The notes: generated by a model not told the origin, from the sequence alone. DNA of 55,206 bases from Candidatus Contendobacter odensis Run_B_J11 (GCF_000531125.1 NZ_CBTK010000135.1:1-55206), one strand, 5' to 3'. Shown: positions 34,329 to 44,199, counted from the first letter of the stretch. A program made the numbers and translations.

Positions 34329-37300
34329 ATGAAAACCGCGCACTTGCAACCCATCAGCTGTTCGACCATAGCCGCCTCCGTACCGATGCAACCCGCATCC
34401 TGGGATATTTGGGATCAGAAATATCGCTTGAAAGCCAAAGATGGGCAGGTGCTGGATGAAACCATTGACGGTACTTATCAACGAGTCGCTAAAGCGCTGG
34501 CGGACGTAGAAATCACCCCGGAACTGCGTGAACACTGGGGCGATAAATTTTTGTGGGCGCTGCGGCATGGCGCCATCCCGGCGGGGCGCATCATCTCCAA
34601 CGCGGGAGCCTGGGATCATAAGCCGGCCACCTCGACCATCAACTGCACCGTGTCCGGCACAATTACGGATTCGATGGACGACATTCTGCGCAAGGTGCAT
34701 GAAGCTGGATTGACGCTGAAGGCGGGATGCGGCATCGGCTATGAGTTTTCCACGCTCCGCCCTCGCGGGGCCTATGTGTCGGGAGCCGGTGCGTACACGT
34801 CAGGGCCGCTGTCGTTCATGGACATCTACGACAAGATGTGCTTTACCGTCTCGTCGGCGGGCGGACGCCGGGGCGCCCAGATGGGCACTTTCGACATCGG
34901 ACACCCGGATGTCATGGAATTTATCCGCGCCAAACGTGAAGCGGGTCGGTTACGACAATTCAACCTGTCGTTGTTGATCACCCGCGAATTCATGGAAGCG
35001 GTCAAACAGGACCAGGATTGGACGCTGGCTTTTCCGCTGTTGGCTAAGGAAGCGGCGCAGGATCAGATTGATCTCAACAATGCTGATCTCATTATTTGGC
35101 GCCAGTGGCCAACTCACGATGGCTTGATTAGTAATGAAGCTGGGCAAGTCGCATGCAAGGTTTATCGGAAAATCCGCGCCCGGCGGCTTTGGGATGCCAT
35201 CATGGCGTCCACTTATGACTACGCAGAACCGGGATTTATTCTCATTGATGAAGTGAATGAGATGAATAACAACTGGTTTTGTGAAAATATCCGTGCCACG
35301 AATCCCTGCGTCACCGCCGACACTTGGGTTCAAACCGCACAAGGGCCACGACAAGTGAGTACGATTCTCGGAAAACCATTGGATTTACTCGTCGATGGGC
35401 GGATTTATCATTCCGGCGAAGAAGGTTTTTTTAAAACCGCAACCAAAGCGGTGCTGAAATTAACTACCGAAGAAGGCTTTAGTTTGCGCTTAACGAACGA
35501 CCATCGAGTGCGCAAGGTCGTTCGTCATAACCGTTATCACTTGGAAACCCAGTGGTGTGAAGCGGCTCATTTGGCGCCCGGCGACTGGGTATTATTGCAC
35601 AACCACCGTGAGCACTCTAGTTGGCAAGGTCAATACACCGAACAGCAAGGTTATTTGTTGGGGCTATTGGTCGGCGACGGCACTCTAAAAGACGATAAGG
35701 CGGTATTGTCGGTATGGAAATCGGCCGCTGTTAGTAATGGTGAAACTATTAATTCAGGCGTTGAGGCGATCATGGCGAAAGTGCTGTGCGCCACTCAAGC
35801 ATTTAACAAGCGGGCGGATTTTAAAGGCTGGACTGAAATAGCGGGACGCAATGAGTTTCGACTCAGTTTTGCCGGCTTAAAAGACTTGGCGCAAGAAATC
35901 GGCATGTCTCCAAATCATAAAGTCATTACACCGGTCATGGAAAGTGCTTCCAGCAAATTTTACCGAGGTTTTCTACAAGGTTTTTTTGATGCCGACGGTT
36001 CTGTGCAAGGCAGCCAGGAAAATGGCGTCAGCGTGCGTTTGGCGCAATCTGATCTAACGCGCCTTGAAGCGGTGCAACGCATGCTGCTCCGCTTAGGCAT
36101 TGTGGCGAAGATTTACCGTAATCGTAGACCGGCGGGTATTGCCCGGTTACCGAACAGCCATAGAGAGCTTGCCGATTATGCAATCTCGGCGCAACACGAA
36201 TTGGTCATCAGTGGTGATAATTTACCGATCTTTGAACAATTAATCGGTTTTACCGACAGTAACAAAGCGTTTCAACTCAAATTCGCCTTAAAAAATTACC
36301 AACGCGCGTTAAACCGCGAGCGTTTCGTAGCGACCGTTGCCGCCGTGATTCCGGATGCTTATGAAGATGTCTACGACGTTCAAGTACCTGGAATCAATAC
36401 CTTTGATGCGAATGGTCTACATGCGCATAATTGCGGCGAACAGCCGCTGCCCCCCTACGGTAGTTGCTTGCTCGGCTCGATCAACCTGACCCTATTTGTT
36501 CAAAATCCGTTCACCGATCACGCCCGCTTCGATTGGGACACTTATCGCGACGTGGTGGCGGTTTTTACCCGCATGCTGGACAACGTGGTGGAAATTAACG
36601 GTCTACCCTTAAGCGAACAACGCCAGGAAATCGTCAGCAAGCGCCGTCACGGCATGGGTTATCTGGGTCTGGGTTCCACGTTGACGCTATTGAATATGGA
36701 GTACGGTTCTCCCGAGTCATTGGCATTTACCGAGCAAGTCACTCGTGAAATGGCCTTGGCGGGTTGGCGGGTTGCCTTGGAACTGGCCAAGGAAAAAGGA
36801 CCTGCGCCGATCCTCGAACAAGAATTCACCATCACCACCCAGATGCTGCATCAACGCCCGGAAATGGTTCGGGATGGCTACCAGAAAGGCGACCCCATTC
36901 AAGGCAAGGTGCTTCATGCACGCTATAGTCGCTATATGCAGCGGATCGCTGAGATCGCCCCGCAACTGGTCGAGGAACTGGCCCAGGTTGGGGCGCGTTT
37001 TACTCACCACACCTCGATTGCTCCGACCGGAACGATTGCCCTGTCTTTAGCCAACAACGCCAGCAACGGTATCGAACCCAGTTTTGCTCATCATTACGCC
37101 CGCAACATTATCCGTCCCGGTAAAAAATCCAAGGAAAAGGTGGATGTGTTTTCATTCGAGTTGCTGGCTTACCGACACCTAATCAATCCCACGGCCATGC
37201 CTGATGCCGAAGGGGTTGAAAACCGACTGCCCCCGATCTTCATCACCGCAGATGACGTGACCCCGAAGCAGCATGTGGATATTCAGGCCGCCGCCCAGAA

Positions 37301-37613
37301 GTGGATTGATTCCTCGATTTCCAAGACGGCCAACGTCCCAACGGATTTTCCTTATGAAGCGTTCAAGGACATTTACCTGTACGCCTATGAGCAAGGTCTC
37401 AAGGGTTGCACGACCTTCCGCTTTAATCCGGCGGCATTTCAGGGCGTGCTGGTCAAGGAACAGGATTTAGCCAATACCCGCTACCGTTTCGTGCTGGAAG
37501 ATGGATCGGAGATCGAGGCCAAGGGCAACGAGGAAATTGAGTATGACGGCGAGATTCACTCGGCGGCGAATTTGTTTGATGCCATCAAGGAGGGGTATTA
37601 CGGGAAATGGTGA
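34329..37613 (+). CDS. nrdJa: class II (adenosylcobalamin-dependent) ribonucleotide reductase, catalytic part, with intein
   Basis: Reduces ribonucleotides to deoxyribonucleotides with a cobalamin-generated thiyl radical, independent of oxygen. The 1094-residue precursor contains a 375-residue intein (residues 327-701); the exteins join to about 719 residues, close to Pseudomonas NrdJa. Seen: INCTVSG (redox Cys), SAGGRRGAQMG, and across the intein the motif NP-[intein]-CGEQPLPPYGSC, equal to the radical-site N-x-C-x-E motif; then HHTSIAPTGTIALSLAN. The tail that finishes the reaction is encoded by the next gene, nrdJb. Two NrdR boxes lie 140-190 bases upstream. The start could also be the Met at 34386. 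Confidence 0.95.
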   Translation: MKTAHLQPISCSTIAASVPMQPASWDIWDQKYRLKAKDGQVLDETIDGTYQRVAKALADVEITPELREHWGDKFLWALRHGAIPAGRIISNAGAWDHKPATSTINCTVSGTITDSMDDILRKVHEAGLTLKAGCGIGYEFSTLRPRGAYVSGAGAYTSGPLSFMDIYDKMCFTVSSAGGRRGAQMGTFDIGHPDVMEFIRAKREAGRLRQFNLSLLITREFMEAVKQDQDWTLAFPLLAKEAAQDQIDLNNADLIIWRQWPTHDGLISNEAGQVACKVYRKIRARRLWDAIMASTYDYAEPGFILIDEVNEMNNNWFCENIRATNPCVTADTWVQTAQGPRQVSTILGKPLDLLVDGRIYHSGEEGFFKTATKAVLKLTTEEGFSLRLTNDHRVRKVVRHNRYHLETQWCEAAHLAPGDWVLLHNHREHSSWQGQYTEQQGYLLGLLVGDGTLKDDKAVLSVWKSAAVSNGETINSGVEAIMAKVLCATQAFNKRADFKGWTEIAGRNEFRLSFAGLKDLAQEIGMSPNHKVITPVMESASSKFYRGFLQGFFDADGSVQGSQENGVSVRLAQSDLTRLEAVQRMLLRLGIVAKIYRNRRPAGIARLPNSHRELADYAISAQHELVISGDNLPIFEQLIGFTDSNKAFQLKFALKNYQRALNRERFVATVAAVIPDAYEDVYDVQVPGINTFDANGLHAHNCGEQPLPPYGSCLLGSINLTLFVQNPFTDHARFDWDTYRDVVAVFTRMLDNVVEINGLPLSEQRQEIVSKRRHGMGYLGLGSTLTLLNMEYGSPESLAFTEQVTREMALAGWRVALELAKEKGPAPILEQEFTITTQMLHQRPEMVRDGYQKGDPIQGKVLHARYSRYMQRIAEIAPQLVEELAQVGARFTHHTSIAPTGTIALSLANNASNGIEPSFAHHYARNIIRPGKKSKEKVDVFSFELLAYRHLINPTAMPDAEGVENRLPPIFITADDVTPKQHVDIQAAAQKWIDSSISKTANVPTDFPYEAFKDIYLYAYEQGLKGCTTFRFNPAAFQGVLVKEQDLANTRYRFVLEDGSEIEAKGNEEIEYDGEIHSAANLFDAIKEGYYGKW
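35307..36431 (+). mobile_element. LAGLIDADG homing-endonuclease intein in NrdJa
   Basis: A 375-residue in-frame intein. It starts with Cys1 (CVTADTWVQT) after the extein Asn-Pro and ends with His-Asn (GLHAHN) before the extein Cys. Splicing block B is LTNDHRV, block F is VYDVQVPGINTFDANG, and the two LAGLIDADG helices are YLLGLLVGDGTL and FLQGFFDADGSV, both with their catalytic acidic residue. All residues needed for splicing are present, so it should be active. Codons here are visibly richer in A and T than in the exteins, a sign of separate origin. Confidence 0.95.
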
Positions 37614-37648
37614 GTTTACACAGCGATGTCTTGCTTTAGAGGAATGAG

Positions 37649-38335
37649 ATGCCTATCAAAATAGATAAAAAAATCGTCGGCTACAGCGTCGTCAAACCCG
37701 ACGACGTTTCACCCACACCGGCAAGCAACCCCAATCCAGCCGTGCAGCACATGCACGAAAGCGTAGCTCGACCGGATGTTTTGAAGGGCGCGACCTACAA
37801 GGTCAAAACTCCGCTATCGGATCATGCGCTGTACATCACCATCAACGACATCGTGCTGAATCCAGACACTGAACACGAAGTGCGACGACCGTTCGAGATT
37901 TTCATTAATTCCAAGGCGATGGATCACTTTCAATGGATCGTCGCCCTGACTCGCATCCTTTCAGCCGTCTTCCGCAAGGGCGGCGATGTCACCTTCCTGG
38001 TCGAGGAAATGCGCTCAGTGTTTGATCCAAAAGGCGGCTACTTTAAGAAGGGTGGCAAATACATGCCTTCGCTGGTCGCGGAAATTGGCGACGTCATCGA
38101 ATCGCACATGCGATCCATGGGGCTATTTAAGGAAGACGGCTTGGATGGGTATCAGCGCGAGTTCATCGAAAAGCAGCGCAATAAATACGAGATCGGGATG
38201 AAAGCTGTCGAGGATGCCGGTGAAAGCACCTTCCCGCCAGAAGCAACCCTGTGCGGCAAGTGCCACACCAAAGCCGTGATCGTGATGGACGGCTGCCTGA
38301 CTTGCCTGAATTGCGGCGATTCCAAGTGTTCCTGA
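37649..38335 (+). CDS. nrdJb: class II ribonucleotide reductase, C-terminal part
   Basis: 228 residues that correspond to Pseudomonas NrdJb: a domain of the TSCPD type (HALYITINDIVL, RPFEIFINSKAMDHFQW) and a C-terminal zinc/redox tail with CGKCHTK, CLTCLNCG and a final SKC. In single-chain NrdJ the same parts form the C-terminus that re-reduces the active-site disulfide. It follows nrdJa by 35 bases with GAGG-like sequence before its ATG, so the two are co-expressed. Confidence 0.92.
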   Translation: MPIKIDKKIVGYSVVKPDDVSPTPASNPNPAVQHMHESVARPDVLKGATYKVKTPLSDHALYITINDIVLNPDTEHEVRRPFEIFINSKAMDHFQWIVALTRILSAVFRKGGDVTFLVEEMRSVFDPKGGYFKKGGKYMPSLVAEIGDVIESHMRSMGLFKEDGLDGYQREFIEKQRNKYEIGMKAVEDAGESTFPPEATLCGKCHTKAVIVMDGCLTCLNCGDSKCS

Positions 38336-38390
38336 ACCACCCAACTCACACCCACGCTACCCAGTCACCGCTTGCCTTTGAGACCGTACT

Positions 38391-39395
38391 ATGCACCCGA
38401 CTCTGCCCGACTTGATGACCGCTATTGAAATCACTGAACCCGGTGGCCCGGAAAAGCTGGTTCCCACTCGCCGTCCACTGCCGCAACCTACGCTCGGCGA
38501 AGTCTTAATCAAGGTTGCCGCTGCCGGGGTCAATCGTCCCGACTGTTTACAGCGTCAAGGCAGCTATCCACCGCCCCCCGGCGCTTCCGATCTTCCAGGG
38601 TTGGAAGTCGCCGGCAGCATCGTTGCGCTTGGTGAGGGCGTGGATACCTGGCGGGTCGGTGATGAGGTTTGCGCACTGCTCACCGGCGGCGGCTACGCCG
38701 AATACTGTACCGCTCCCGCGCAGCAATGCCTGCCCATTCCAGCGGGACTGACCGTGCAGCAGGCCGCTGCCTTGCCTGAGACTTTTTTCACGGTCTGGAG
38801 CAATGTTTTTGATCGGGCGCGGCTGCAACCCGGAGAAAGTCTGCTAGTTCACGGTGGGGCCAGTGGTATCGGCACGACCGCCATCCAACTGGCTAAAACG
38901 CTCGGTTCGCGGGTGTTCGCCACCGTTGGCGGCAGTGAGAAAATTCAGCCCTGTCTCGATCTAGGCGCTGAACGGGTCATCAATTATCGTGAGGAAGATT
39001 TCGTCCAGGCGATCAAAGCAGCCACTAACGGTCAGGGCGTAAACGTAATCCTGGATATGGTCGGCGGCGATTACATGCAACGAAATCTCAGCACACTCGC
39101 TGTCGAAGGTCGGCTCGTTTTCATCGCCTTTCTGCGCGGGGCCACAGTGGAATTGAATCTGGCGCCGGTCATGATGAAGCGGCTGACGATTACCGGATCG
39201 ACCCTGCGCGCCCGTCCCGTTGCTCACAAGGCACCCATTACCCGGGCGCTGCGCGAAATTGTCTGGCCATTGCTGGCCAGCGGCGCGATCCGACCGCTTA
39301 TTGACCGGGTTTTCCCGCTAACCGAGGCGGCGGCAGCTCATGCTCTGATGGAATCCAACAGCCATATTGGCAAGATACTCCTTCAGGCCAACTGA
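38391..39395 (+). CDS. NAD(P)H-quinone oxidoreductase, PIG3 family
   Basis: A medium-chain dehydrogenase of the zinc-free quinone oxidoreductase type. 334 residues, with the N-terminal GroES-like domain (VAAAGVNRPDCLQRQGSYPP) and the nucleotide-binding loop LVHGGASGIGTTAIQLAK. The zinc-ligand cysteines of alcohol dehydrogenases are absent. An internal Met at 38415 is an alternative start. It follows nrdJb by 55 bases and may be in the same transcript, with no clear functional link. A terminator-like hairpin follows. Confidence 0.93.
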   Translation: MHPTLPDLMTAIEITEPGGPEKLVPTRRPLPQPTLGEVLIKVAAAGVNRPDCLQRQGSYPPPPGASDLPGLEVAGSIVALGEGVDTWRVGDEVCALLTGGGYAEYCTAPAQQCLPIPAGLTVQQAAALPETFFTVWSNVFDRARLQPGESLLVHGGASGIGTTAIQLAKTLGSRVFATVGGSEKIQPCLDLGAERVINYREEDFVQAIKAATNGQGVNVILDMVGGDYMQRNLSTLAVEGRLVFIAFLRGATVELNLAPVMMKRLTITGSTLRARPVAHKAPITRALREIVWPLLASGAIRPLIDRVFPLTEAAAAHALMESNSHIGKILLQAN

Positions 39396-39460
39396 TTTTA
39401 CTTGGCCTCGCGCCTTTCTGAGCTTTCAGCACCTAATCGCTGTATTCCACAACATCAAAC

Positions 39461-39500
39461 GGCGTGGGCACCGCTTCAAGCCACCCACGCCCGGTATTTT
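39461..39500 (+). terminator. terminator after the quinone oxidoreductase gene
   Basis: GGCGTGGG (39461-39468) pairs with CCCACGCC (39484-39491) and is followed by CGGTATTTTATT, a T-rich tail. The stretch 39396-39729 holds no gene I can support apart from this hairpin. Confidence 0.65.
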
Positions 39501-39729
39501 ATTCTGCATTGCAACAAAAATTCATTTATGGTGTCATTATTATGTAGTAGGCGAGGCGTCGCCATCGGTCAAAAGTAACGGCTTATCAACTAAGATTCAG
39601 TCTGACGCTGTACGATCATTGATGGTTCGAACGCAACGCCAACGCGATAAAGAACAATATTGAAAACTAAAGTTTCGTCCGGTAAATCCGACCGGCAGGC
39701 GTAACCGATACAGGTGAGAGGTTAAAACC

Positions 39730-39903
39730 ATGCGTGGCAGCTACAGAATCAATCATCCCTTCATCTGGTTTGAAACCGATGGATGGTGGTTCAAAGCATT
39801 CGGTGAGTGTTTCGGGCCTTACAAAAATCTGCTCGAAGCGCGTTATAGCCTGCTGGTGATGCGTGGACTGAGCCAACAACTCCGTGAAGCCATTACCCAG
39901 TAG
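39730..39903 (+). CDS. hypothetical small protein, 57 residues
   Basis: A short frame from the ATG at 39730 to the TAG at 39901-39903. AGAGG lies eight bases before the ATG, a good ribosome binding site. The sequence is unusually rich in aromatic residues at its N-terminus (HPFIWFETDGWWFKAFGECF) and helical at its C-terminus (SLLVMRGLSQQLREAI). I recognise no family. It precedes a putative membrane protein gene on the same strand by about 115 bases. Confidence 0.55.
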   Translation: MRGSYRINHPFIWFETDGWWFKAFGECFGPYKNLLEARYSLLVMRGLSQQLREAITQ

Positions 39904-40017
39904 GATTGACTCATCCGCAGACCACCGCCTCCATGCCCGCTGCCAATCCTCCAACCCTAACGTCCGCTTCACCCATGAGCAATTGGCATGGGCGAAGCGC
40001 GGGGAGCGGTTTTCATC

Positions 40018-40989
40018 ATGTCTGACGAAGTGGTGGTCGCGCAGATCCGTGCGGCCGTCAACGATGCCACGCGCTGTTACCTAGCCGAGCGCCGCGCACG
40101 GGTCGCGCCATTCACTCGCAGACACTTTTCGTTTAGGGGCGCATTGCGCATCAACCGCTGGGCACTGGGCAAAGACCTGCTTCGTACCCCTACCAACGTA
40201 CTCTGGTCTATCCCATACCTGTTAGCACGCGGGGGGGCGGCGCTGAGCCGCAAACTCCGACTGGATACCTTTGCCCAACAGCTTGACCGCTTGCCACCTG
40301 GCTTTAAAACTGATGTCGAACGCGAAATCGAATGGCTGATCTATAGCGAACTGCTGGAGTTGCCTTTCAACCGGGAAGGTCGATGCTGTGCCCGGGATGC
40401 ACTGCTAGAGACCATTTTGGCGCATCCAACCATAAGTCAGTTGCTGATTCCCGAACTGATCCGACTTGATGATCTCGCACATCACCAGAATTTCCGCCAG
40501 CGGCTCGAAAAATATCTGTCCACCTACGCCAGCAGCCGCACAGCAGTGGCTGATTTATCCGGATCCTTGCTCGGTCTAGCCGCAGGTATCGCCACCTTCC
40601 AGCAATTTACGCCCGGTGCCGTAGCCATCGGCGGCGCTACTGCAACGGTCCTCGCTAACCATTTGGCTATTGCCAACTTTATGCTCGGACCGACGCTAGG
40701 ATCAATGTACTACGGACTCTTTCCAGCCACGGTCTCCGCTGGACTGCTGGTCACGACCACGGGCGGTTTGATTGTAGCGTTGGGGGTACTGACTGCTGGC
40801 GCTGGCGTGATCGCTGATCCTCTCCAGCAAGCGATGGGGCTGCATGAACGCAAGCTGCTAAAACTGCTGGATGCGCTCGAAGATGAGTTAACCTGCCAAG
40901 GTAACGGCTACCGGCTGCACGATGCTTACGTTGCCCGCATTTTCGATTTGTGGGATTTGTTGCAGGTGGTGACCCGAACACTGAGTTAA
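40018..40989 (+). CDS. hypothetical membrane-associated protein
   Basis: 323 residues from the Met at 40018 (an ATG ten codons upstream is possible). The first 180 residues are soluble, basic and helical. Residues 180-275 form two or three hydrophobic, Gly/Ala-rich segments (SGSLLGLAAGIATFQQF; then SAGLLVTTTGGLIVALGVL), and the last 50 are polar. I do not recognise the family; the hydrophobic stretches could be hairpin-like membrane insertions. It is convergent with rplQ, with about 115 gene-free bases between them. Confidence 0.65.
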   Translation: MSDEVVVAQIRAAVNDATRCYLAERRARVAPFTRRHFSFRGALRINRWALGKDLLRTPTNVLWSIPYLLARGGAALSRKLRLDTFAQQLDRLPPGFKTDVEREIEWLIYSELLELPFNREGRCCARDALLETILAHPTISQLLIPELIRLDDLAHHQNFRQRLEKYLSTYASSRTAVADLSGSLLGLAAGIATFQQFTPGAVAIGGATATVLANHLAIANFMLGPTLGSMYYGLFPATVSAGLLVTTTGGLIVALGVLTAGAGVIADPLQQAMGLHERKLLKLLDALEDELTCQGNGYRLHDAYVARIFDLWDLLQVVTRTLS

Positions 40990-41103
40990 TGCAACGCAGC
41001 GAAGGGTCATTCATCACAGTGCTACGTTGCTCTTGCGCTGTGCAAAGAAACTAGAGTAAGTCCACACACTATGCCGCACGGCGATACTGTCGAACCAGCA
41101 TTG

Positions 41104-41481
41104 CTATTCAACGGTCGCCAATTCCGCACGATCCACCAACTCAACATAAGCCATGGGTGCGTTGTCGCCACTACGAAACCCACACTTCAAAATACGCAGA
41201 TAACCACCCGGACGCTGTTGATAGCGAGGCCCCAGCTCGTTGAACAGCTTGGTGACGACATCCCGGTCGCGCAATCGAGCAAACGCCAGCCGCCGCCGGG
41301 CTACACTGTCTTCTTTCGACAGCGTGATCAATGGCTCGGCGACTTGGCGCAGTTCCTTGGCCTTGGGCAACGTGGTACGGATAATCTCATGAGCGAACAG
41401 TGAAGCCGCCATATTACGAAACATGGCCTTACGATGGCTACTGGTTCGGTTCAGTTTGCGACCAGCCTTGCGATGACGCAT
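41104..41481 (-). CDS. rplQ: 50S ribosomal protein L17
   Basis: 125 residues, starting [20 protein letters not shown], the diagnostic L17 N-terminus. It binds the 23S rRNA near the exit tunnel. Last gene of the alpha operon (rpsM-rpsK-rpsD-rpoA-rplQ), about 50 bases after rpoA. I see no strong terminator between it and the convergent membrane protein gene. Confidence 0.97.
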   Translation of the reverse strand: MRHRKAGRKLNRTSSHRKAMFRNMAASLFAHEIIRTTLPKAKELRQVAEPLITLSKEDSVARRRLAFARLRDRDVVTKLFNELGPRYQQRPGGYLRILKCGFRSGDNAPMAYVELVDRAELATVE

Positions 41482-41534
41482 AACAGTTATTCCTTTAAAT
41501 TATTGGGCAAACGAAAACTTACCAAGGTCTTGCG

Positions 41535-42650
41535 TTACTCGGCATCGGCGTCCGTATCAGTAGCATCGCCTACTACAGTTCGAGACCCCGATAGGGATGG
41601 CTTATCCATATCCATTGCATCAATATCCATGCTGGCACGCCGCGCCGCCGCTCGCTCTTCGGACTGCTCTATGCTGAGTCCAGGCGGGGGCCAATTCTCG
41701 ATCTTCATGCCTAAAGATAGCTTGAACTTAGCGAGTACATCCTTAATCTCGGTCAGCGATTTCTTGCCAAGGTTCGGTGTCTTAAGCAACTCCGCCTCGG
41801 TGCGCTGCACCAGATCGCCAATATAGTAGATATTTTCTGCCTTCAGGCAGTTCGCCGAGCGTACCGTCAGCTCTAAATCATCCACCGACTGCATCAATGC
41901 GGGATCGACATCCACTAGGTCAGGCTGAGGCCGTTCTTCTTTCTTGCCCTTGAGCGCCACGAATACTTCTAATTGGTCTTGCAAAATCCGGGAAGCAGTC
42001 CGAATTGCTTCTTCAGGCTCGATCGTGCCGTTGGTTTCCAGCGTCAGAACCAGTTTATCCAGATTGGTTCTTTGTTCGACGCGGGCATTCTCAACCCGGT
42101 AGCTGATCCGTGCGACGGGACTGAAGGAAGCATCCAGCCGCAACCGACCTATCGAGCGGGTTTCACCCTCGACGCCTTCGCGCTGGGTGGCCGGCCAGTA
42201 ACCACAGCCACGCTCGATTTTGAGCCTCATGCTTAACTCACCGCTCTTGGTCAGATGGGCGATGATATGATCCGGATTAATGATCTCGACGGTATGACTG
42301 GTCTCGATATCTCCAGCCAGCACTGGACCAGGTCCGCGCTTGGTCAATGTCAGAGCCGCCTCGCCAACTCCTTCCTGCAGAGTGATAGCCACACCCTTCA
42401 GATTGAGCAGGATATCAATCACATCTTCCTGCACACCCTCAATCGTGGAGTATTCGTGCAGAACACCCTCAATCTCGCACTCGACAATCGCCGCACCCGG
42501 TATGGATGAGAGCAGGATCCGCCGCAGGGCATTGCCAAGGGTATAACCAAACCCACGCTCCAACGGTTCCACCGTCACCTGCGCCAATCTCGGCGTGAGT
42601 TTATCCACCTCGACTCGCGTCGGTTTCAGCAAATCAAATGCGCCCACCAT
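41535..42650 (-). CDS. rpoA: RNA polymerase subunit alpha, with an acidic C-terminal tail
   Basis: Scaffold subunit of RNA polymerase; its N-terminal domain dimerises and its C-terminal domain binds UP elements and activators. The core is normal: [20 protein letters not shown] near the N-terminus and [20 protein letters not shown] in the C-terminal domain. The start at 42650 ([12 protein letters not shown]) has GAGGG upstream and aligns with E. coli, giving 371 residues. E. coli alpha ends about six residues after its ENWPP motif (329 residues); here about 45 more follow, rich in Asp, Ala, Ser and Met. The longer GTG start at 42674 overlaps rpsD. Confidence 0.97.
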   Translation of the reverse strand: MVGAFDLLKPTRVEVDKLTPRLAQVTVEPLERGFGYTLGNALRRILLSSIPGAAIVECEIEGVLHEYSTIEGVQEDVIDILLNLKGVAITLQEGVGEAALTLTKRGPGPVLAGDIETSHTVEIINPDHIIAHLTKSGELSMRLKIERGCGYWPATQREGVEGETRSIGRLRLDASFSPVARISYRVENARVEQRTNLDKLVLTLETNGTIEPEEAIRTASRILQDQLEVFVALKGKKEERPQPDLVDVDPALMQSVDDLELTVRSANCLKAENIYYIGDLVQRTEAELLKTPNLGKKSLTEIKDVLAKFKLSLGMKIENWPPPGLSIEQSEERAAARRASMDIDAMDMDKPSLSGSRTVVGDATDTDADAE

Positions 42651-42670
42651 CCGTTTTCCCTCGGAATCGG

Positions 42671-43291
42671 TCACTTTGAGTACAACTCCACCACTAGGGA
42701 TTCGTTGATATCGGACGGCAAATCACCACGATCAGGAACCCGCTTGAACACTCCAGCCATCTTGCCGGCATCCACATCCACCCAGTCCACGAAACCATGG
42801 CTCTGAGCCAATTGCAGGGAATACTGGACACGGGTCTGGGTCCTGCTCTTCTCATGGATCGCGACCACGTCATCTGGCTTGATCTGGTAAGACGCAATGT
42901 TGACGCGCTGACCATTGACGATAATAGCGCGGTGCGATACCAACTGCCGGGCTTCAGCTCGGGTACTACCGAAACCCATCCGGTAAACCACGTTATCCAA
43001 CCGGCATTCCAGCAGCCTCAACAAGTTCTCACCGGTAGCACCCTTGCGACGGGCGGCTTCCTTGTAATAATTGACAAACTGCCGCTCAAGCACACCATAA
43101 ATACGGCGTAACTTCTGCTTTTCACGCAGTTGTAAACCATAGTCGGACAACCGGGGGCGTCGGGCACCGTGCTGGCCCGGTGGTTTCTCCAGATTGCATT
43201 TGGACTCCAACGCCCGGGCAGTAGATTTCAGGAACAAATCCATGCCTTCCCTGCGACTCAGTTTACACTTGGGACCGAGATATCTCGCCAT
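42671..43291 (-). CDS. rpsD: 30S ribosomal protein S4
   Basis: 206 residues. It begins [20 protein letters not shown] and has the S4 RNA-binding domain [21 protein letters not shown]4 nucleates 30S assembly and, in E. coli, represses translation of the alpha operon by binding its mRNA. Followed by rpoA within about 20 bases. Confidence 0.98.
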   Translation of the reverse strand: MARYLGPKCKLSRREGMDLFLKSTARALESKCNLEKPPGQHGARRPRLSDYGLQLREKQKLRRIYGVLERQFVNYYKEAARRKGATGENLLRLLECRLDNVVYRMGFGSTRAEARQLVSHRAIIVNGQRVNIASYQIKPDDVVAIHEKSRTQTRVQYSLQLAQSHGFVDWVDVDAGKMAGVFKRVPDRGDLPSDINESLVVELYSK

Positions 43292-43307
43292 GGTTATGAC
43301 TCCTAGA

Positions 43308-43697
43308 CTAGACGCGACGGCGTTTCGGGGGACGACAGCCGTTATGCGGAATCGGTGTCACGTCCATAATACTCATGATCTTAAAGCCAGAAGCGTTGAG
43401 CGCACGCACGGCAGATTCCCGACCTGGCCCTGGCCCCTTGACGTTAACTTCGAGATTTTTGAGGCCGTACTCTTTGACCGCATTACCTACCCGCTCTGCA
43501 GCGACCTGCGCCGCAAACGGTGTACTTTTGCGAGAGCCACGAAACCCGGAACCCCCTGAAGTAGCCCATCCCAACGTATTGCCTTGGCGATCCGTGATGG
43601 TAATGATGGTGTTGTTGAACGAGGCGTGGATATGAGCGATACCATCCACAACATTCTTTTTGACACGCTTTCGCGTCTTAGTAACCGGTTTTGCCAT
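43308..43697 (-). CDS. rpsK: 30S ribosomal protein S11
   Basis: 129 residues with the family core [18 protein letters not shown] and the C-terminal [15 protein letters not shown]. It lies on the platform of the 30S subunit near the mRNA exit. Alpha operon, 48 bases after rpsM. Confidence 0.98.
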   Translation of the reverse strand: MAKPVTKTRKRVKKNVVDGIAHIHASFNNTIITITDRQGNTLGWATSGGSGFRGSRKSTPFAAQVAAERVGNAVKEYGLKNLEVNVKGPGPGRESAVRALNASGFKIMSIMDVTPIPHNGCRPPKRRRV

Positions 43698-43745
43698 GCT
43701 CCGACCTATGCCAACGGAATTCCAAAAAATTGTGGTGACTTGTTG

Positions 43746-44102
43746 TTACTTGCGAACTGCACGACGCGGACCCTTACGTGTCCGGGCGTTAGTGCGGGTG
43801 CGTTGACCACGCACCGGCAATCCCCGGCGATGGCGCAAACCACGGTAACAACCCAGATCCATCAATCGCTTGATGCTCATGGATACTTCACGACGCAAAT
43901 CGCCTTCCACGGTGTACTTAGTCACCTCAGCGCGCAATGCGTCCACTTGCGCTTCATTCAGATCACGAACTTTGAGATCTGGGGCAATTTTAGCCTCCTC
44001 ACAAATCTGTTGGGCGCGGGTCCGACCAATTCCGTAAATAGCCTGCAGTGAAATCACTGCATGCTTATTGACTGGAATATTGATACCTGCAATACGGGCC
44101 AT
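43746..44102 (-). CDS. rpsM: 30S ribosomal protein S13
   Basis: 118 residues starting [19 protein letters not shown]; the frame is open three codons upstream but the second Met matches the family. It ends with the basic GPRRAVRK tail that reaches the P site. First gene of the alpha operon, about 100 bases after rpmJ. Confidence 0.98.
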   Translation of the reverse strand: MARIAGINIPVNKHAVISLQAIYGIGRTRAQQICEEAKIAPDLKVRDLNEAQVDALRAEVTKYTVEGDLRREVSMSIKRLMDLGCYRGLRHRRGLPVRGQRTRTNARTRKGPRRAVRK

Positions 44103-44199
44103 ACCTTGCAACTCCTTCCATCACACTGAGCGAACGCCACGCAAAGAAGCGAGAATCTAATCTACCCGGCGATGCAAATCAATATTGACTGCGATTTTT

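Noticed and set aside
42651-42674. GTG start of rpoA at 42674
   Set aside because: The ATG at 42650 has a better ribosome binding site and aligns with known alpha subunits; the extra eight residues are not conserved.
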